A stretch of 34,825 nucleotides of DNA from Lachnospiraceae bacterium. Lineage in GTDB: Bacteria > Bacillota > Clostridia > Lachnospirales > Lachnospiraceae. The stretch's first letter is position 1. Each line of letters starts with the position of its first letter. Below the pieces are notes generated by a model. That model saw nothing but the letters and a program-made list of their open reading frames with translations, searched no databases and was not told where the DNA came from. A program made the translations under genes and the position numbers. Positions 1 to 7,511 of this stretch are shown here, piece by piece. Where the stretch lies: positions 1 through 34,825 of the forward strand of contig JAAWBT010000051.1 in NCBI GenBank assembly GCA_022792835.1. Direction: 5' to 3'.

Positions 1-1
1 C

Positions 2-100
2 AACTTCCTGCTGATGCACGCCATGGGTCCCAATGTGGCCGGCGTAATCGGTACGGCAGTGGCTGCCGGTACCTTTATGGCTGTGTTTGGTGTGAAATAA
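2..100 (+). CDS. oadB: Sodium-pump decarboxylase beta subunit, C-terminal fragment
   Basis: Only the last 32 codons are inside the window, ending in TAA. The peptide contains [19 protein letters not shown] followed by a hydrophobic Ala/Gly-rich tail. This matches the conserved C-terminal membrane segment of the OadB/MmdB beta subunit, the integral membrane part that couples decarboxylation to Na+ export. Its place directly before an oxaloacetate decarboxylase alpha subunit, 47 bases away, supports the call. The 5' part and any biotin-carrier and gamma genes lie outside the window. Confidence 0.85.
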   Translation, partial: NFLLMHAMGPNVAGVIGTAVAAGTFMAVFGVK

Positions 101-147
101 GACGGCCCTTGTGCCATAATGAGAGATAGAAGACAGGAGGAATTAAC

Positions 148-1554
148 ATGTCAGAAGCTGCAAAAAGATCGGTAAAAATTACCGAGACCATACTGCGAGA
201 CGCTCACCAGAGCCTGATTGCGACAAGAATGACCACGGAGCAGATGCTCCCCATCGTGGATAAGATGGATAAGATCGGCTATCATGCCGTAGAGTGCTGG
301 GGAGGAGCCACCTTTGATTCCTGCCTCCGTTTCCTGAAGGAAGATCCCTGGGAGAGACTGAGAAAGTTAAAGGCTGGTTTCAAGAATACGAAGCTTCAGA
401 TGCTTTTCCGCGGCCAGAATATTTTAGGGTATAATCATTATCCGGATGATGTGGTGGAGTACTTTGTGCAGAAATCCATCGCCAACGGCATTGATATCAT
501 CCGTATCTTTGACTGTTTGAATGATATCCGCAATCTGGAGTGTGCCGTAAAGGCAGCCATCAAGGAAAAGGGCCATGCACAGGTTGCTCTTTCCTATACT
601 CTGGGTGATGCTTACACCTTAGACTACTGGATGGATATTGCAAAGAAGATTGAGGATATGGGCGCCCATTCTATCTGTATCAAGGATATGGCGGGCCTTC
701 TGGTTCCTGCCAAGGCTACGGAGCTTGTCGAGGCGCTTAAATCTGCCACGACTCTGCCCATTGACCTGCATACCCATTATACTTCAGGCGTCGCTTCCAT
801 GACTTATATGAAGGCGGTCGAGGCAGGCTGTGATATCATCGACACGGCCATGTCGCCTCTGGCTCTTGGTACCAGCCAGCCGGCCACTGAGGTTATGGTG
901 GAGGCATTCAAGGGTACGCCTTATGACACAGGTCTTGACATCACTGCTCTTTCTGAGATCGCAGAGTACTTCACGCCAATCCGTGAGGAATCTCTTAAGA
1001 GCGGCCTGTTGAATCCCAAGGTTCTTGGCGTCAACATCAAGACTCTGATGTATCAGGTGCCCGGCGGCATGCTTTCCAATCTGCTGTCCCAGTTGAAGGA
1101 CCAGGGCGCGGAGGATAAGTTCCAGGCAGTGCTGGAAGAGGTTCCGAGAGTAAGAAAGGACTTTGGCGAGCCGCCTCTGGTTACGCCTTCCAGCCAGATC
1201 GTGGGAACCCAGGCTGTGTTCAACGTGCTGATGGGTGAGCGCTACAAGATGGTGACCAATGAGTCCAAGAAGTTACTCCGCGGTGAGTTCGGACAGACTG
1301 TGAAGCCCATGAACCCAGATGTCATCAAGAAGTGTATCGGCGATGCGGAGCGGATTACCTGCCGCCCTGCCGACAAGCTGAAGCCCAAGCTTGCCCAGTA
1401 TGAGAAGGAGATGGCCCAGTGGAAGGAGCAGGATGAGGACGTTCTTTCCTATGCACTGTTCCCTCAGGTAGCTGTGGACTTCTTCAAATACAGAGAAGCA
1501 CAGAAGACCAAAGTAGATCTGACTGTTGCAAAAGACGGGAGTTATCCTGTTTAA
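148..1554 (+). CDS. oadA: Oxaloacetate decarboxylase alpha subunit (carboxyltransferase domain, no biotin domain)
   Basis: The 468-residue protein is the carboxyltransferase of the Na+-pumping oxaloacetate decarboxylase. It moves CO2 from oxaloacetate to biotin, giving pyruvate, and works at the inner face of the membrane with the beta subunit. Visible family features are TETILRDAHQS with metal-ligand Asp18, the SICIKDMAG segment with the lysine (about K179) that is carbamylated in the family, and the metal-binding LHTHYTSG histidines (about 208 and 210). The protein stops about 120 residues short of full-length OadA and lacks a C-terminal biotinyl domain (no MKM motif). The biotin carrier is therefore probably a separate upstream gene, as is common in Clostridia. 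The start is set by AGGAGG before ATG. It is last in its operon, with a terminator downstream. Pyruvate carboxylase subunit B shares this domain and cannot be fully excluded. Confidence 0.93.
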   Translation: MSEAAKRSVKITETILRDAHQSLIATRMTTEQMLPIVDKMDKIGYHAVECWGGATFDSCLRFLKEDPWERLRKLKAGFKNTKLQMLFRGQNILGYNHYPDDVVEYFVQKSIANGIDIIRIFDCLNDIRNLECAVKAAIKEKGHAQVALSYTLGDAYTLDYWMDIAKKIEDMGAHSICIKDMAGLLVPAKATELVEALKSATTLPIDLHTHYTSGVASMTYMKAVEAGCDIIDTAMSPLALGTSQPATEVMVEAFKGTPYDTGLDITALSEIAEYFTPIREESLKSGLLNPKVLGVNIKTLMYQVPGGMLSNLLSQLKDQGAEDKFQAVLEEVPRVRKDFGEPPLVTPSSQIVGTQAVFNVLMGERYKMVTNESKKLLRGEFGQTVKPMNPDVIKKCIGDAERITCRPADKLKPKLAQYEKEMAQWKEQDEDVLSYALFPQVAVDFFKYREAQKTKVDLTVAKDGSYPV

Positions 1555-1593
1555 GCGATAAGCCGTGGGGCAGCTCCATAGGGCGAATGCCAT

Positions 1594-1625
1594 CAGCAAG
1601 GAAAGCCTTACGTTTTTCCTTGCTG
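1594..1625 (+). other. Perfect hairpin downstream of oadA
   Basis: An 11-base perfect inverted repeat (CAGCAAGGAAA at 1594-1604, TTTCCTTGCTG at 1615-1625) encloses a 10-base loop. It is not followed by a T tract, so it probably protects the mRNA 3' end or acts as an accessory structure ahead of the true terminator at 1646. Confidence 0.6.
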
Positions 1626-1645
1626 ACACGGCGGATTGGAAAGAT

Positions 1646-1694
1646 CGAGAGCTATGTGGCATATCTGTTTCATAGTTCTCGGCTTTTTTATTTT
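1646..1694 (+). terminator. Rho-independent terminator of the oad operon
   Basis: The stem CGAGAGCTATG (1646-1656) pairs with CATAGTTCTCG (1671-1681) with one G-U pair, and is followed by GCTTTTTTATTTT. This is a standard intrinsic terminator, about 90 bases after the oadA stop codon. Confidence 0.85.
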
Positions 1695-1750
1695 CTCAAG
1701 TTATAAATAAGTTTACAGGATCTTATAGTGGCTTTGAGGTAAAGGTTGTT

Positions 1751-3049
1751 ATGGACTGTTTTTATGGAGAATCTAAGGAACAATTAGTTAAGACAACGAC
1801 AAATATTCCTGTCTATTCCTATCCCAACCCTCACCTGCACAGTTTTTGCATCTGTCTGTATGTGAAGGCTGGTTCCATGTACGAAAAGAAGTCAGAAAAC
1901 GGGATCACCCATTTTTTTGAGCATGTGGTGATCCGGAACGTAAACCGGCTGATGGATGGGAGATTGTATCAGATTTTGGATAAGCTTGGACTTTCTCTGA
2001 ACGGCGCGACTTACAAGGAATTTGTCCATTTTACCATCAGTGGGGCCTCCGTTCATTTCCGGGAGGCGGCCCGGATCTTTCTTAAGCTTCTGGAACCGCT
2101 GGCGCTTTCGGAGGAAGAGATTGATACGGAGCGGAAACGAATTCTGGCGGAAATCAGAGAGTATGATAAGAAGAAGTCTTTAGAGGCCAGGACAGAACGG
2201 GAAGTCTGGAAAGGGACTTCCCTCACCAGGACGATTGCGGGAAAGAAAAAACGATTAAAGCAAATGGGGAAACGGGAACTGATGGATTTTCGTCGGACTT
2301 TTTTTGATGGGAAGAATCTGTTTTTCTATTTGACGGGGAATTGTTCGGAAAAAGAAACGGCCTTTTTCTTGGAGGAATTGGAGAAGCAGGCTTTTTTTGA
2401 CGGAACTGGTGAACGGCAGAATTTGGCCCCTGTTCCAAAAGGCTTTTTTAAACGGACGGGCCGTCCGCTTCTGGCAAAGGGAAGCGAAACAGAGGTCTCC
2501 TTTTCTTTTGATGTGGATGTGAGCAGGTACACTGGTGCCATGCTGAACCTTTTTTATAATATGCTCTTTACGGGAGATTACTGTCCGGTTTATCAGGAGC
2601 TTTCGGAAAAAACAGGTTATATTTACAGTTATGGGGACCAGTTTGAGCGGTATCAGAATATTGGAAGCCTGCAGTTAAACTATGAGGTGTCTGCGGACAA
2701 ATTTTATAAAGCCTTTGCAAAGACCATGAATATTTTCTGTCGCTTGAAAAAGGATGGTGGAAATCTGGAATATGTCAGGGCTATTTATCTGGACAATGGC
2801 GATATGGCCATAGACGATGCGGAGGACTTCAACTGGAACAGGGCTTACGACTGTCATATCATGGGAGAAGATTATCCGGATATCGAGGCAAAAAAACAGG
2901 CCTATTTAAAGGTACAGGAATCGGATATGGCCAGGATGGCAAGGGATATTTTTCGTTTGGAAAACCTGACGGTGGTGGTCAGGGGAAAGAAGAAGGTTTC
3001 CCGGAAGAAAATTGAGAAGTTGATGAGACGCCTGGAGGCCAATCACTGA
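1751..3049 (+). CDS. M16 family zinc metallopeptidase (insulinase-like)
   Basis: The 432-residue protein has the inverted zinc motif HxxEH as HFFEH (H54, E57, H58). A glutamate exactly 76 residues later (E134, in ILAEIREY) fits the third zinc ligand of family M16. The N-terminal half is the catalytic M16 domain, and the C-terminal half fits the inactive M16_C domain, giving the usual size for a bacterial protein with one catalytic and one structural half. No signal peptide or membrane segment is seen, so it is probably cytosolic, like the processing-protease-like M16 members of Firmicutes. It stands alone between two terminators. The ATG at 1751 has a modest GAGG ribosome site. Such proteins degrade or process peptides, and the substrate here is unknown. 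Confidence 0.85.
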   Translation: MDCFYGESKEQLVKTTTNIPVYSYPNPHLHSFCICLYVKAGSMYEKKSENGITHFFEHVVIRNVNRLMDGRLYQILDKLGLSLNGATYKEFVHFTISGASVHFREAARIFLKLLEPLALSEEEIDTERKRILAEIREYDKKKSLEARTEREVWKGTSLTRTIAGKKKRLKQMGKRELMDFRRTFFDGKNLFFYLTGNCSEKETAFFLEELEKQAFFDGTGERQNLAPVPKGFFKRTGRPLLAKGSETEVSFSFDVDVSRYTGAMLNLFYNMLFTGDYCPVYQELSEKTGYIYSYGDQFERYQNIGSLQLNYEVSADKFYKAFAKTMNIFCRLKKDGGNLEYVRAIYLDNGDMAIDDAEDFNWNRAYDCHIMGEDYPDIEAKKQAYLKVQESDMARMARDIFRLENLTVVVRGKKKVSRKKIEKLMRRLEANH

Positions 3050-3076
3050 AAGAGTCTGGCCGCCAGGTAAATTTTT
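3031..3076 (+). terminator. Terminator overlapping the end of the M16 peptidase gene
   Basis: CCTGGAGGCC (3031-3040) pairs with GGCCGCCAGG (3058-3067) with one mismatch, and is followed by TAAATTTTT. The stem begins inside the last codons of the peptidase gene. It separates that gene from the convergent sigma/anti-sigma operon. Confidence 0.65.
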
Positions 3077-3093
3077 CGCTGTCTGTCAGGAAC

Positions 3094-3846
3094 TTATCTG
3101 TGCCCGCCTCCATGGCCTTTGCAGGCCCCATGATCTCCATCGCATTCTCTGCCATTGTCTGGCGATGTTTCCGTTGGATTGCCATTTGACAAGACGTCAA
3201 TTAAATCCCGGATTTCCCTCATGGTCATGCCTTGTATTGCTTCTGGGGTAATGTCAGGGTCAAGGAGTTGTAATTCTAAAAAGGCTCTGTACTTTCCGCA
3301 AGAAAGCCCCGCTTCATGAGCGGATGCGACTTCTGCTGAAGATGAGAAATAACAGTAAGTATTTTTGTGCCCCTTTGTGCAGCCTTCAAGTTCTGAAAAT
3401 ATTTTTGCAGACTGTGTTTCGTCTGAACCGGTGATGGTGATGGTCAGAACCTCGTCATTGGACAATAAAGCTTTGATCTTTTTATTTTCTAAGATTTGGT
3501 TCACTGCATCTGTGTAATTTTTGAATTTTACGTCCATGATTTCTGTAAGCTTTTGCGCGTCAGCATTCAGGCTGTTGACGGAAATTACCTTATCAAACCG
3601 GTTGACACTCAATTCAAAGGATGGATTTATGTCAATACTGATGATGGAAGTCGGAGTAAAGTAAAGCCAGTTCCCTCCAATCAACAGAAATAAGAGACAC
3701 ACACAAACAGCAGCATAAACGTGGAACCGCTGCTTTACCGGTTTTGTATATCCTTGTGTTTTTTGTGCGAGCGCCTCTTTGGTCTTCTCTTTTAATGCTT
3801 CCTCTGCCTGTATTTGCCTGAAAACCTCTTTTATTTTATCATTCAT
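3094..3846 (-). CDS. RsgI-like membrane anti-sigma factor
   Basis: The protein has 250 residues from the ATG at 3846, which is chosen because GGGAGG sits 8 bases upstream. The longer reading from GTG 3855 would leave no spacing. Residues 1-40 are a charged cytoplasmic segment. One membrane helix lies at about 42-63. It is followed by IISIDINPSFELSVNRFDKVI, the signature of the RsgI-like extracellular middle domain. The C terminus is rich in Gly, His, Asp and Cys (CDGDHGACKGHGGGHR) and could bind metal. It overlaps the upstream ECF sigma gene by 8 bases, the usual arrangement for a sigma factor and its inhibitor. The inferred role is to hold the sigma factor at the membrane until an outside signal arrives. 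Unlike classical RsgI proteins of cellulolytic clostridia, it carries no carbohydrate-binding module and its partner is ECF type rather than SigI type. Confidence 0.8.
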   Translation of the reverse strand: MNDKIKEVFRQIQAEEALKEKTKEALAQKTQGYTKPVKQRFHVYAAVCVCLLFLLIGGNWLYFTPTSIISIDINPSFELSVNRFDKVISVNSLNADAQKLTEIMDVKFKNYTDAVNQILENKKIKALLSNDEVLTITITGSDETQSAKIFSELEGCTKGHKNTYCYFSSSAEVASAHEAGLSCGKYRAFLELQLLDPDITPEAIQGMTMREIRDLIDVLSNGNPTETSPDNGRECDGDHGACKGHGGGHR

Positions 3847-4321
3847 CGTCATCACCTCCCAGCTTTTCCTTTAGCTTTTGCCTGGAACGAGTCAGGAGTG
3901 TATAAATTGTATTTACATTCTTGCCTAAAATACGGCTGATTTGAGGAGCAGTGTACTCTTCAAAGTAATGGAGATAAACCACATCTTTGTATTTTTGAGG
4001 AAGTGAAAGTACAGCTTCTAAAACTTCTCTGTGATCAGGAGGCAGACTTGCAGGCTGTTCCATGAGTTCGTCCAGGGATACGGTGCGGCTGTGAAAAAAG
4101 CTTTTGAGCAGGTCCTTACAGGCATTGATTGTGACCCGGATGAGCCAGGCTCTTTCATGTTCTTCGCTTTCAAACAAAACGGAACTAAGGGCATATTTCA
4201 AAAACACAGTCTGAAATATGTCCTCGGTATCAGCATAATTTTTCAAGTGTATCATGCAAAGCCGCCGAACCGTGTCAGAATGTCGTTCGATGGCTCTTTC
4301 TACCTCTCCTTCGCTCCGCAT
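3839..4321 (-). CDS. ECF-type RNA polymerase sigma factor
   Basis: The 160-residue protein has the two domains of an extracytoplasmic-function sigma factor. Region 2 covers about residues 10-75 and includes ADTEDIFQTVFLKY and ERAWLIRVTINACKDLL. Region 4 covers about 95-155, with LPQKYKDVVYLHYFEEYTAP then a helix-turn-helix (QISRILGKNVNTIYTLLTRSRQKLKEKL). It starts with ATG after an AAGGG ribosome site, 15 bases downstream of the DxDxDG-repeat gene, and overlaps the anti-sigma gene by 8 bases. The three genes form one minus-strand operon. Autoregulation is likely by analogy with other ECF loci, but no promoter consensus could be proven. Confidence 0.92.
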   Translation of the reverse strand: MRSEGEVERAIERHSDTVRRLCMIHLKNYADTEDIFQTVFLKYALSSVLFESEEHERAWLIRVTINACKDLLKSFFHSRTVSLDELMEQPASLPPDHREVLEAVLSLPQKYKDVVYLHYFEEYTAPQISRILGKNVNTIYTLLTRSRQKLKEKLGGDDDE

Positions 4322-4336
4322 AATGGTTTCCCTTTT

Positions 4337-4756
4337 TTATCTGCCACATCCACCCCGGAAGCCATTTCCATTTCCACATCCCCTGGAATAACCGGCAGTG
4401 TAGTTATCGCAGACCCCGTCGCTGTCCGCATCCACATAATTTCTGCCACACCCACCCCGGAAACCATTTCCGTTTCCTAAGGCCTGGCCAGCCGTATCAT
4501 TATCGTAGAGATCGTCGCTGTCTGTGTAAACAAAATTTGCTCCACCGTTGACTGGACAGTTTTCTTGATAGCTCTGGTAGTTGTCACAGACGCCATCGCC
4601 GTCTGCATCCACATAGCTGCAGGTATTGCCGGCATAGTCACAGACGCCATCGCCGTTGGCATCGACATAATGACATCCTGCTCCGGAGCCTGTTGCAACT
4701 ACACTTGTTATTCCCAGTGATAATGCCGTTATTGTTGCTAAAAATACGTTTCCCAT
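4337..4756 (-). CDS. Secreted protein with DxDxDG (calcium-loop-like) repeats
   Basis: The protein has 139 residues from the ATG at 4756, chosen because GGAGGG lies 6 bases upstream. Residues 1-25 form a signal-like hydrophobic N terminus ending near VATGSGA. The mature part holds repeats of the form YVDANGDGVCDY, YVDADGDGVCDN, a degenerate YTDSDDLYDND, and YVDADSDGVCDN. These resemble the DxDxDG calcium loops of EF-hands and dockerins, each with a Cys before the last Asp. Two copies of GNGNGFRGGCGR flank the last repeat. No enzyme domain is seen. The protein is first in the operon with the ECF sigma and RsgI-like genes, so it may be a sensor ligand, a cell-surface metal binder or a regulon member. 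The function is unknown. Confidence 0.75.
   Translation of the reverse strand: MGNVFLATITALSLGITSVVATGSGAGCHYVDANGDGVCDYAGNTCSYVDADGDGVCDNYQSYQENCPVNGGANFVYTDSDDLYDNDTAGQALGNGNGFRGGCGRNYVDADSDGVCDNYTAGYSRGCGNGNGFRGGCGR
4341..4477. repeat. Direct repeats inside the DxDxDG gene
   Basis: Two near-identical 35-base copies (4341-4375 and 4443-4477, three differences visible) encode the GNGNGFRGGCGR segment. Further imperfect repeats around 4579-4665 encode the aspartate-rich loops. The gene appears to have grown by tandem duplication and could vary in copy number between strains. Confidence 0.7.
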
Positions 4757-4884
4757 GATAATCCCTCCATTATTTTTGACAGTCTTTTCTGACTTTATCT
4801 TTAATACGATTGTCTGGGAAGAATCCATTCAAAGTGAAAAAATTTTTATGAATTTTATAAAAACGGCAAAATTGAGACAAAGGT

Positions 4885-4920
4885 ATTATACTGCCGTCTG
4901 GCAGAATCGACAAGTATAAT
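4885..4920. promoter_or_regulatory. Nested inverted repeat in the divergent intergenic region
   Basis: The 314-base gap 4757-5070 lies between the minus-strand sigma operon and the plus-strand DUF362 gene. It holds an exact 8-base inverted repeat, ATTATACT (4885-4892) and AGTATAAT (4913-4920). Inside it is a second palindrome, CTGCC (4891-4895) and GGCAG (4900-4904). The outer arms contain TATAAT-like -10 elements on both strands. It could be a two-way operator or overlapping divergent promoters. The rest of the gap is AT-rich, with no ORF of note. Confidence 0.4.
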
Positions 4921-5070
4921 CTATGCGCTCACTGGAAAATGCGAGTTTTCTCTATTGCTATTTTTTACAGAAGAAGATTATAATGATATCATAAACAGGG
5001 AAACAAATAGATACGTTTATCGGCTGAAAAGTAGTGAGAGTTATGGCTGAGCCGACGGGAGGAAACTTTT

Positions 5071-6177
5071 ATGAATAAAAGCGATATTTATCTGATTCAT
5101 GGAACGAATTATCTGGAAATGACAAAGCAGCTTCTTTTTGAGGCAGGGCTTTCGGATCGGATCGGGGATAAGGACGCGTCCATCGGAATCAAGCCGAACC
5201 TGGTGGCGGCCAGTGCGCCTTCTCAGGGGGCCACGACTCACGGGGAGCTTGTGGCGGGTATTATTGAATATCTGAAGGAGCAGGGCTTTTCCAGAATCAC
5301 AGTCATGGAGGGCTCCTGGGTGGGGGCGGACACGGCCTATTCTTTAAGGGCGGCTGGCTATGGACCGATCCTCAAGGATTATCAGGTCCCTTTTGTCGAT
5401 CTCCAGAAGGACAGTTTTCGGGAATATGACGCTTCCGGAATGAAGATCAAGGTCTGTGATTCGGCGCTTTCGGTGGATTTTATGATCAATGTGCCGGTGC
5501 TTAAGGGCCACTGCCAGACCAACATTACCTGTGCACTAAAAAACAACAAGGGCGTGATCCCAAACAGTGAGAAGCGGCGGTTTCACACTCTGGGGCTTCA
5601 CAAGCCCATCGCCCATCTGAACACAGTGGTGAAAAATGATTTTATTCTGGTGGACAATATTTGCGGTGATCTGGATTTTGAGGAGGGTGGGAATCCTGTT
5701 CCCATGGACCGGATTCTGGGCTTTGCCGACCCGGTGCTCTGTGACGCTTTTGTCTGTGACACCATGGGTTTTGATCTGTCGGAGGTTCCTTATATTGGGA
5801 TGGCCGAGGCCTTGGGAGTGGGCTCTTGTGACCTGGCCCATGCGAAGCTTCATGTTTTGAATGAGCCGGTATCTGCCCTCTCTTCTGGAAGGCCGGCCAG
5901 GCGGGTGGAGAAACTTTCCCGGTATGTGCAGGCGGACGACGCCTGTAGTGCCTGCTATGGCTCTCTGATTCATGCCTTAAATCGGATGGACGAGGCGGGC
6001 CTTTTAGAAAAAGGGCTGTTAAAATGTCCCATCGCCATCGGACAGGGCTGGCGGAAGAAGGCTGGGGAGATCGGAATCGGACGGTGTACCGGAGCGTGCC
6101 TTCATTCTTTAAAAGGGTGCCCGCCCGGGGCCGGGGAGATTGTTTCGTTTCTGGAGGCTTATTGGGGGAAGGTGTAG
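5071..6177 (+). CDS. DUF362 family protein
   Basis: The 368-residue protein matches the DUF362 (COG2006) family. It has the conserved SIGIKPNLVAASAPSQGATT near residue 50, the LKGHCQTNITCALKNNKGVIP segment in the middle and the LVDNICGDLDFEEGGNPVPMDRILG stretch that follows. The C-terminal 80 residues hold six cysteines (about C292, C295, C319, C339, C343, C350). Some of them could bind an Fe-S cluster, although no standard ferredoxin motif is present. DUF362 proteins are often found with ferredoxin-type proteins and are thought to act in redox or cofactor chemistry, but the reaction is not established. The ATG follows GGGAGG. The next gene, a membrane polyferredoxin, begins 50 bases later and is probably co-transcribed. 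Confidence 0.8.
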   Translation: MNKSDIYLIHGTNYLEMTKQLLFEAGLSDRIGDKDASIGIKPNLVAASAPSQGATTHGELVAGIIEYLKEQGFSRITVMEGSWVGADTAYSLRAAGYGPILKDYQVPFVDLQKDSFREYDASGMKIKVCDSALSVDFMINVPVLKGHCQTNITCALKNNKGVIPNSEKRRFHTLGLHKPIAHLNTVVKNDFILVDNICGDLDFEEGGNPVPMDRILGFADPVLCDAFVCDTMGFDLSEVPYIGMAEALGVGSCDLAHAKLHVLNEPVSALSSGRPARRVEKLSRYVQADDACSACYGSLIHALNRMDEAGLLEKGLLKCPIAIGQGWRKKAGEIGIGRCTGACLHSLKGCPPGAGEIVSFLEAYWGKV

Positions 6178-6227
6178 ACAATTTGGAGGAAATGGATCGG
6201 GAAACGCAGAAGATCAGGAGGGAATGG

Positions 6228-7100
6228 ATGGAGGAGAATCGAACAAAGAAAAGAAAGCGCAGGTGGAAAATTTCCTTTCAGCGAAAGATGCAGCTTTTGT
6301 CTGCTGTTTTTTTTAACGGATATGTGGCGGGGTTTGCCGGTGGGAAGCTGTATACCGGAAAAAGCAAGGCGCTCTGTGTTCCAGTTCTCAACTGTTATTC
6401 TTGTCCGGGTGCTCTTGGAGCTTGTCCCATCGGCTCTTTGCAGGCAGCGGTTGGCAAAGGAGGAAGGCATTTCCCTTTTTATGTGCTGGGTTTTCTCATG
6501 CTGTTTGGAATTGTCCTTGGCCGGCTGGTCTGCGGCCTGTTATGTCCCTTCGGACTGGTGCAGGATCTGCTTCACAAGATTCCGGTTCCCAAATGGAAGG
6601 TGCCAAAAAGGATTGACCGGCCGGCCAGGTATCTGAAATACTTGGTGTTTCTGGTGTTGGTGATCGCTCTCCCGGCTTTTGCGGTGACGAAAAGTGGTGT
6701 CAGTTCGCCTTATTTCTGCAAATATCTGTGTCCGGCCGGAACTCTTGGCGGCGGCATTTTTCATATGATCGCAAACCCCATGCTCCGGGGGCTGGCCGGT
6801 TTTTTGTTTCACTGGAAGGTCGGGGTTTTGGCGGTGCTTCTGGTCCTTTCGATGTCTGTCCACCGCCCGTTCTGCCGGTATCTGTGCCCGCTGGGCGCCT
6901 TTTATTCAGTGTTTAACCGCTTTAGCTTTTATCAGATGCACCTGGACAGGGCGAAATGTGTCGGCTGCAAGGTGTGTGAGCGTTCCTGTCCCATGGGGGT
7001 GGAGGTCACGAAGAACGTAAACAGCCCGGAATGTATCCGGTGCGGGAAGTGCCGGTCTGTCTGTCCCACAGGGGCGGTTTCAGGAGGGTTTAAGAAGTGA
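6228..7100 (+). CDS. NapH/NosR-like membrane 4Fe-4S polyferredoxin
   Basis: The protein has 290 residues from the ATG at 6228, which has AGGAGGG 5 bases upstream. ATG 6192 and TTG 6183 are weaker in-frame alternatives. It has about four membrane helices with the CxxxCP motifs of the NapH/RdxA/NosR group: CGLLCPFG, CKYLCPAG and CRYLCPLG. Near the N terminus is a Cys-rich LNCYSCPGALGACPIGS. The C-terminal 60 residues carry two classical [4Fe-4S] motifs, CVGCKVCERSCP and CIRCGKCRSVCP. Such proteins move electrons between the membrane and soluble or exported redox partners. The partner here is unknown. The DUF362 protein just upstream and the Mop enzyme further downstream are candidates from position only. 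Confidence 0.85.
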   Translation: MEENRTKKRKRRWKISFQRKMQLLSAVFFNGYVAGFAGGKLYTGKSKALCVPVLNCYSCPGALGACPIGSLQAAVGKGGRHFPFYVLGFLMLFGIVLGRLVCGLLCPFGLVQDLLHKIPVPKWKVPKRIDRPARYLKYLVFLVLVIALPAFAVTKSGVSSPYFCKYLCPAGTLGGGIFHMIANPMLRGLAGFLFHWKVGVLAVLLVLSMSVHRPFCRYLCPLGAFYSVFNRFSFYQMHLDRAKCVGCKVCERSCPMGVEVTKNVNSPECIRCGKCRSVCPTGAVSGGFKK

Positions 7101-7154
7101 CAAAATTCAAAAGTCGTTGCATAAAAGGGATTCGGATTATCTGGGAGGATGGTG

Positions 7155-7463
7155 ATGGGACGAATGTTGGACGAGGATTTGATCTATGAAATTCTTTCTG
7201 TGGTGGAGGAAATCCCAGAGGGGCGCGTCGCCACATATGGGCAGATTGCCAGGCTGACCGGCAGAGACAGGAATGCGAGACTTGTGGGGAGGGTTCTTGG
7301 CATGGCTGAATTTTACGGGGAATATCCCTGCCACCGTGTGGTGAATCATGCGGGACGCCTGGTTCCCGGATGGAAGGAACAGGCGTATCTGCTCTGCCGG
7401 GAGGGCGTCCCCATGAAGGATGATTCCCATGTGGATATTAAGAGCTGCCGGTGGGAGTGCTAG
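7155..7463 (+). CDS. MGMT-like DNA alkyltransferase-domain protein
   Basis: The protein has 102 residues from the ATG at 7155, which has GGGAGG 6 bases upstream. ATG 7149 touches the ribosome site and is less likely. The protein is only the C-terminal DNA-binding and active-site domain of O6-alkylguanine-DNA alkyltransferase, with EGRVATYGQIARLTG (recognition helix) and a PCHRVV active-site motif. Alkyltransferase-like proteins that lack activity usually have Trp in place of this Cys. The Cys is kept here, so the protein may still accept alkyl groups, though the N-terminal domain of full-length Ogt is missing. It would act on alkylated guanines. It lies 54 bases after the polyferredoxin gene and may be co-transcribed, with no obvious functional link. 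Confidence 0.85.
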   Translation: MGRMLDEDLIYEILSVVEEIPEGRVATYGQIARLTGRDRNARLVGRVLGMAEFYGEYPCHRVVNHAGRLVPGWKEQAYLLCREGVPMKDDSHVDIKSCRWEC

Positions 7464-7511
7464 GAGGAAGGAGCTTTTGTGTGAATAGATTCCACCGGGA
7501 AGTCCCCCGCC

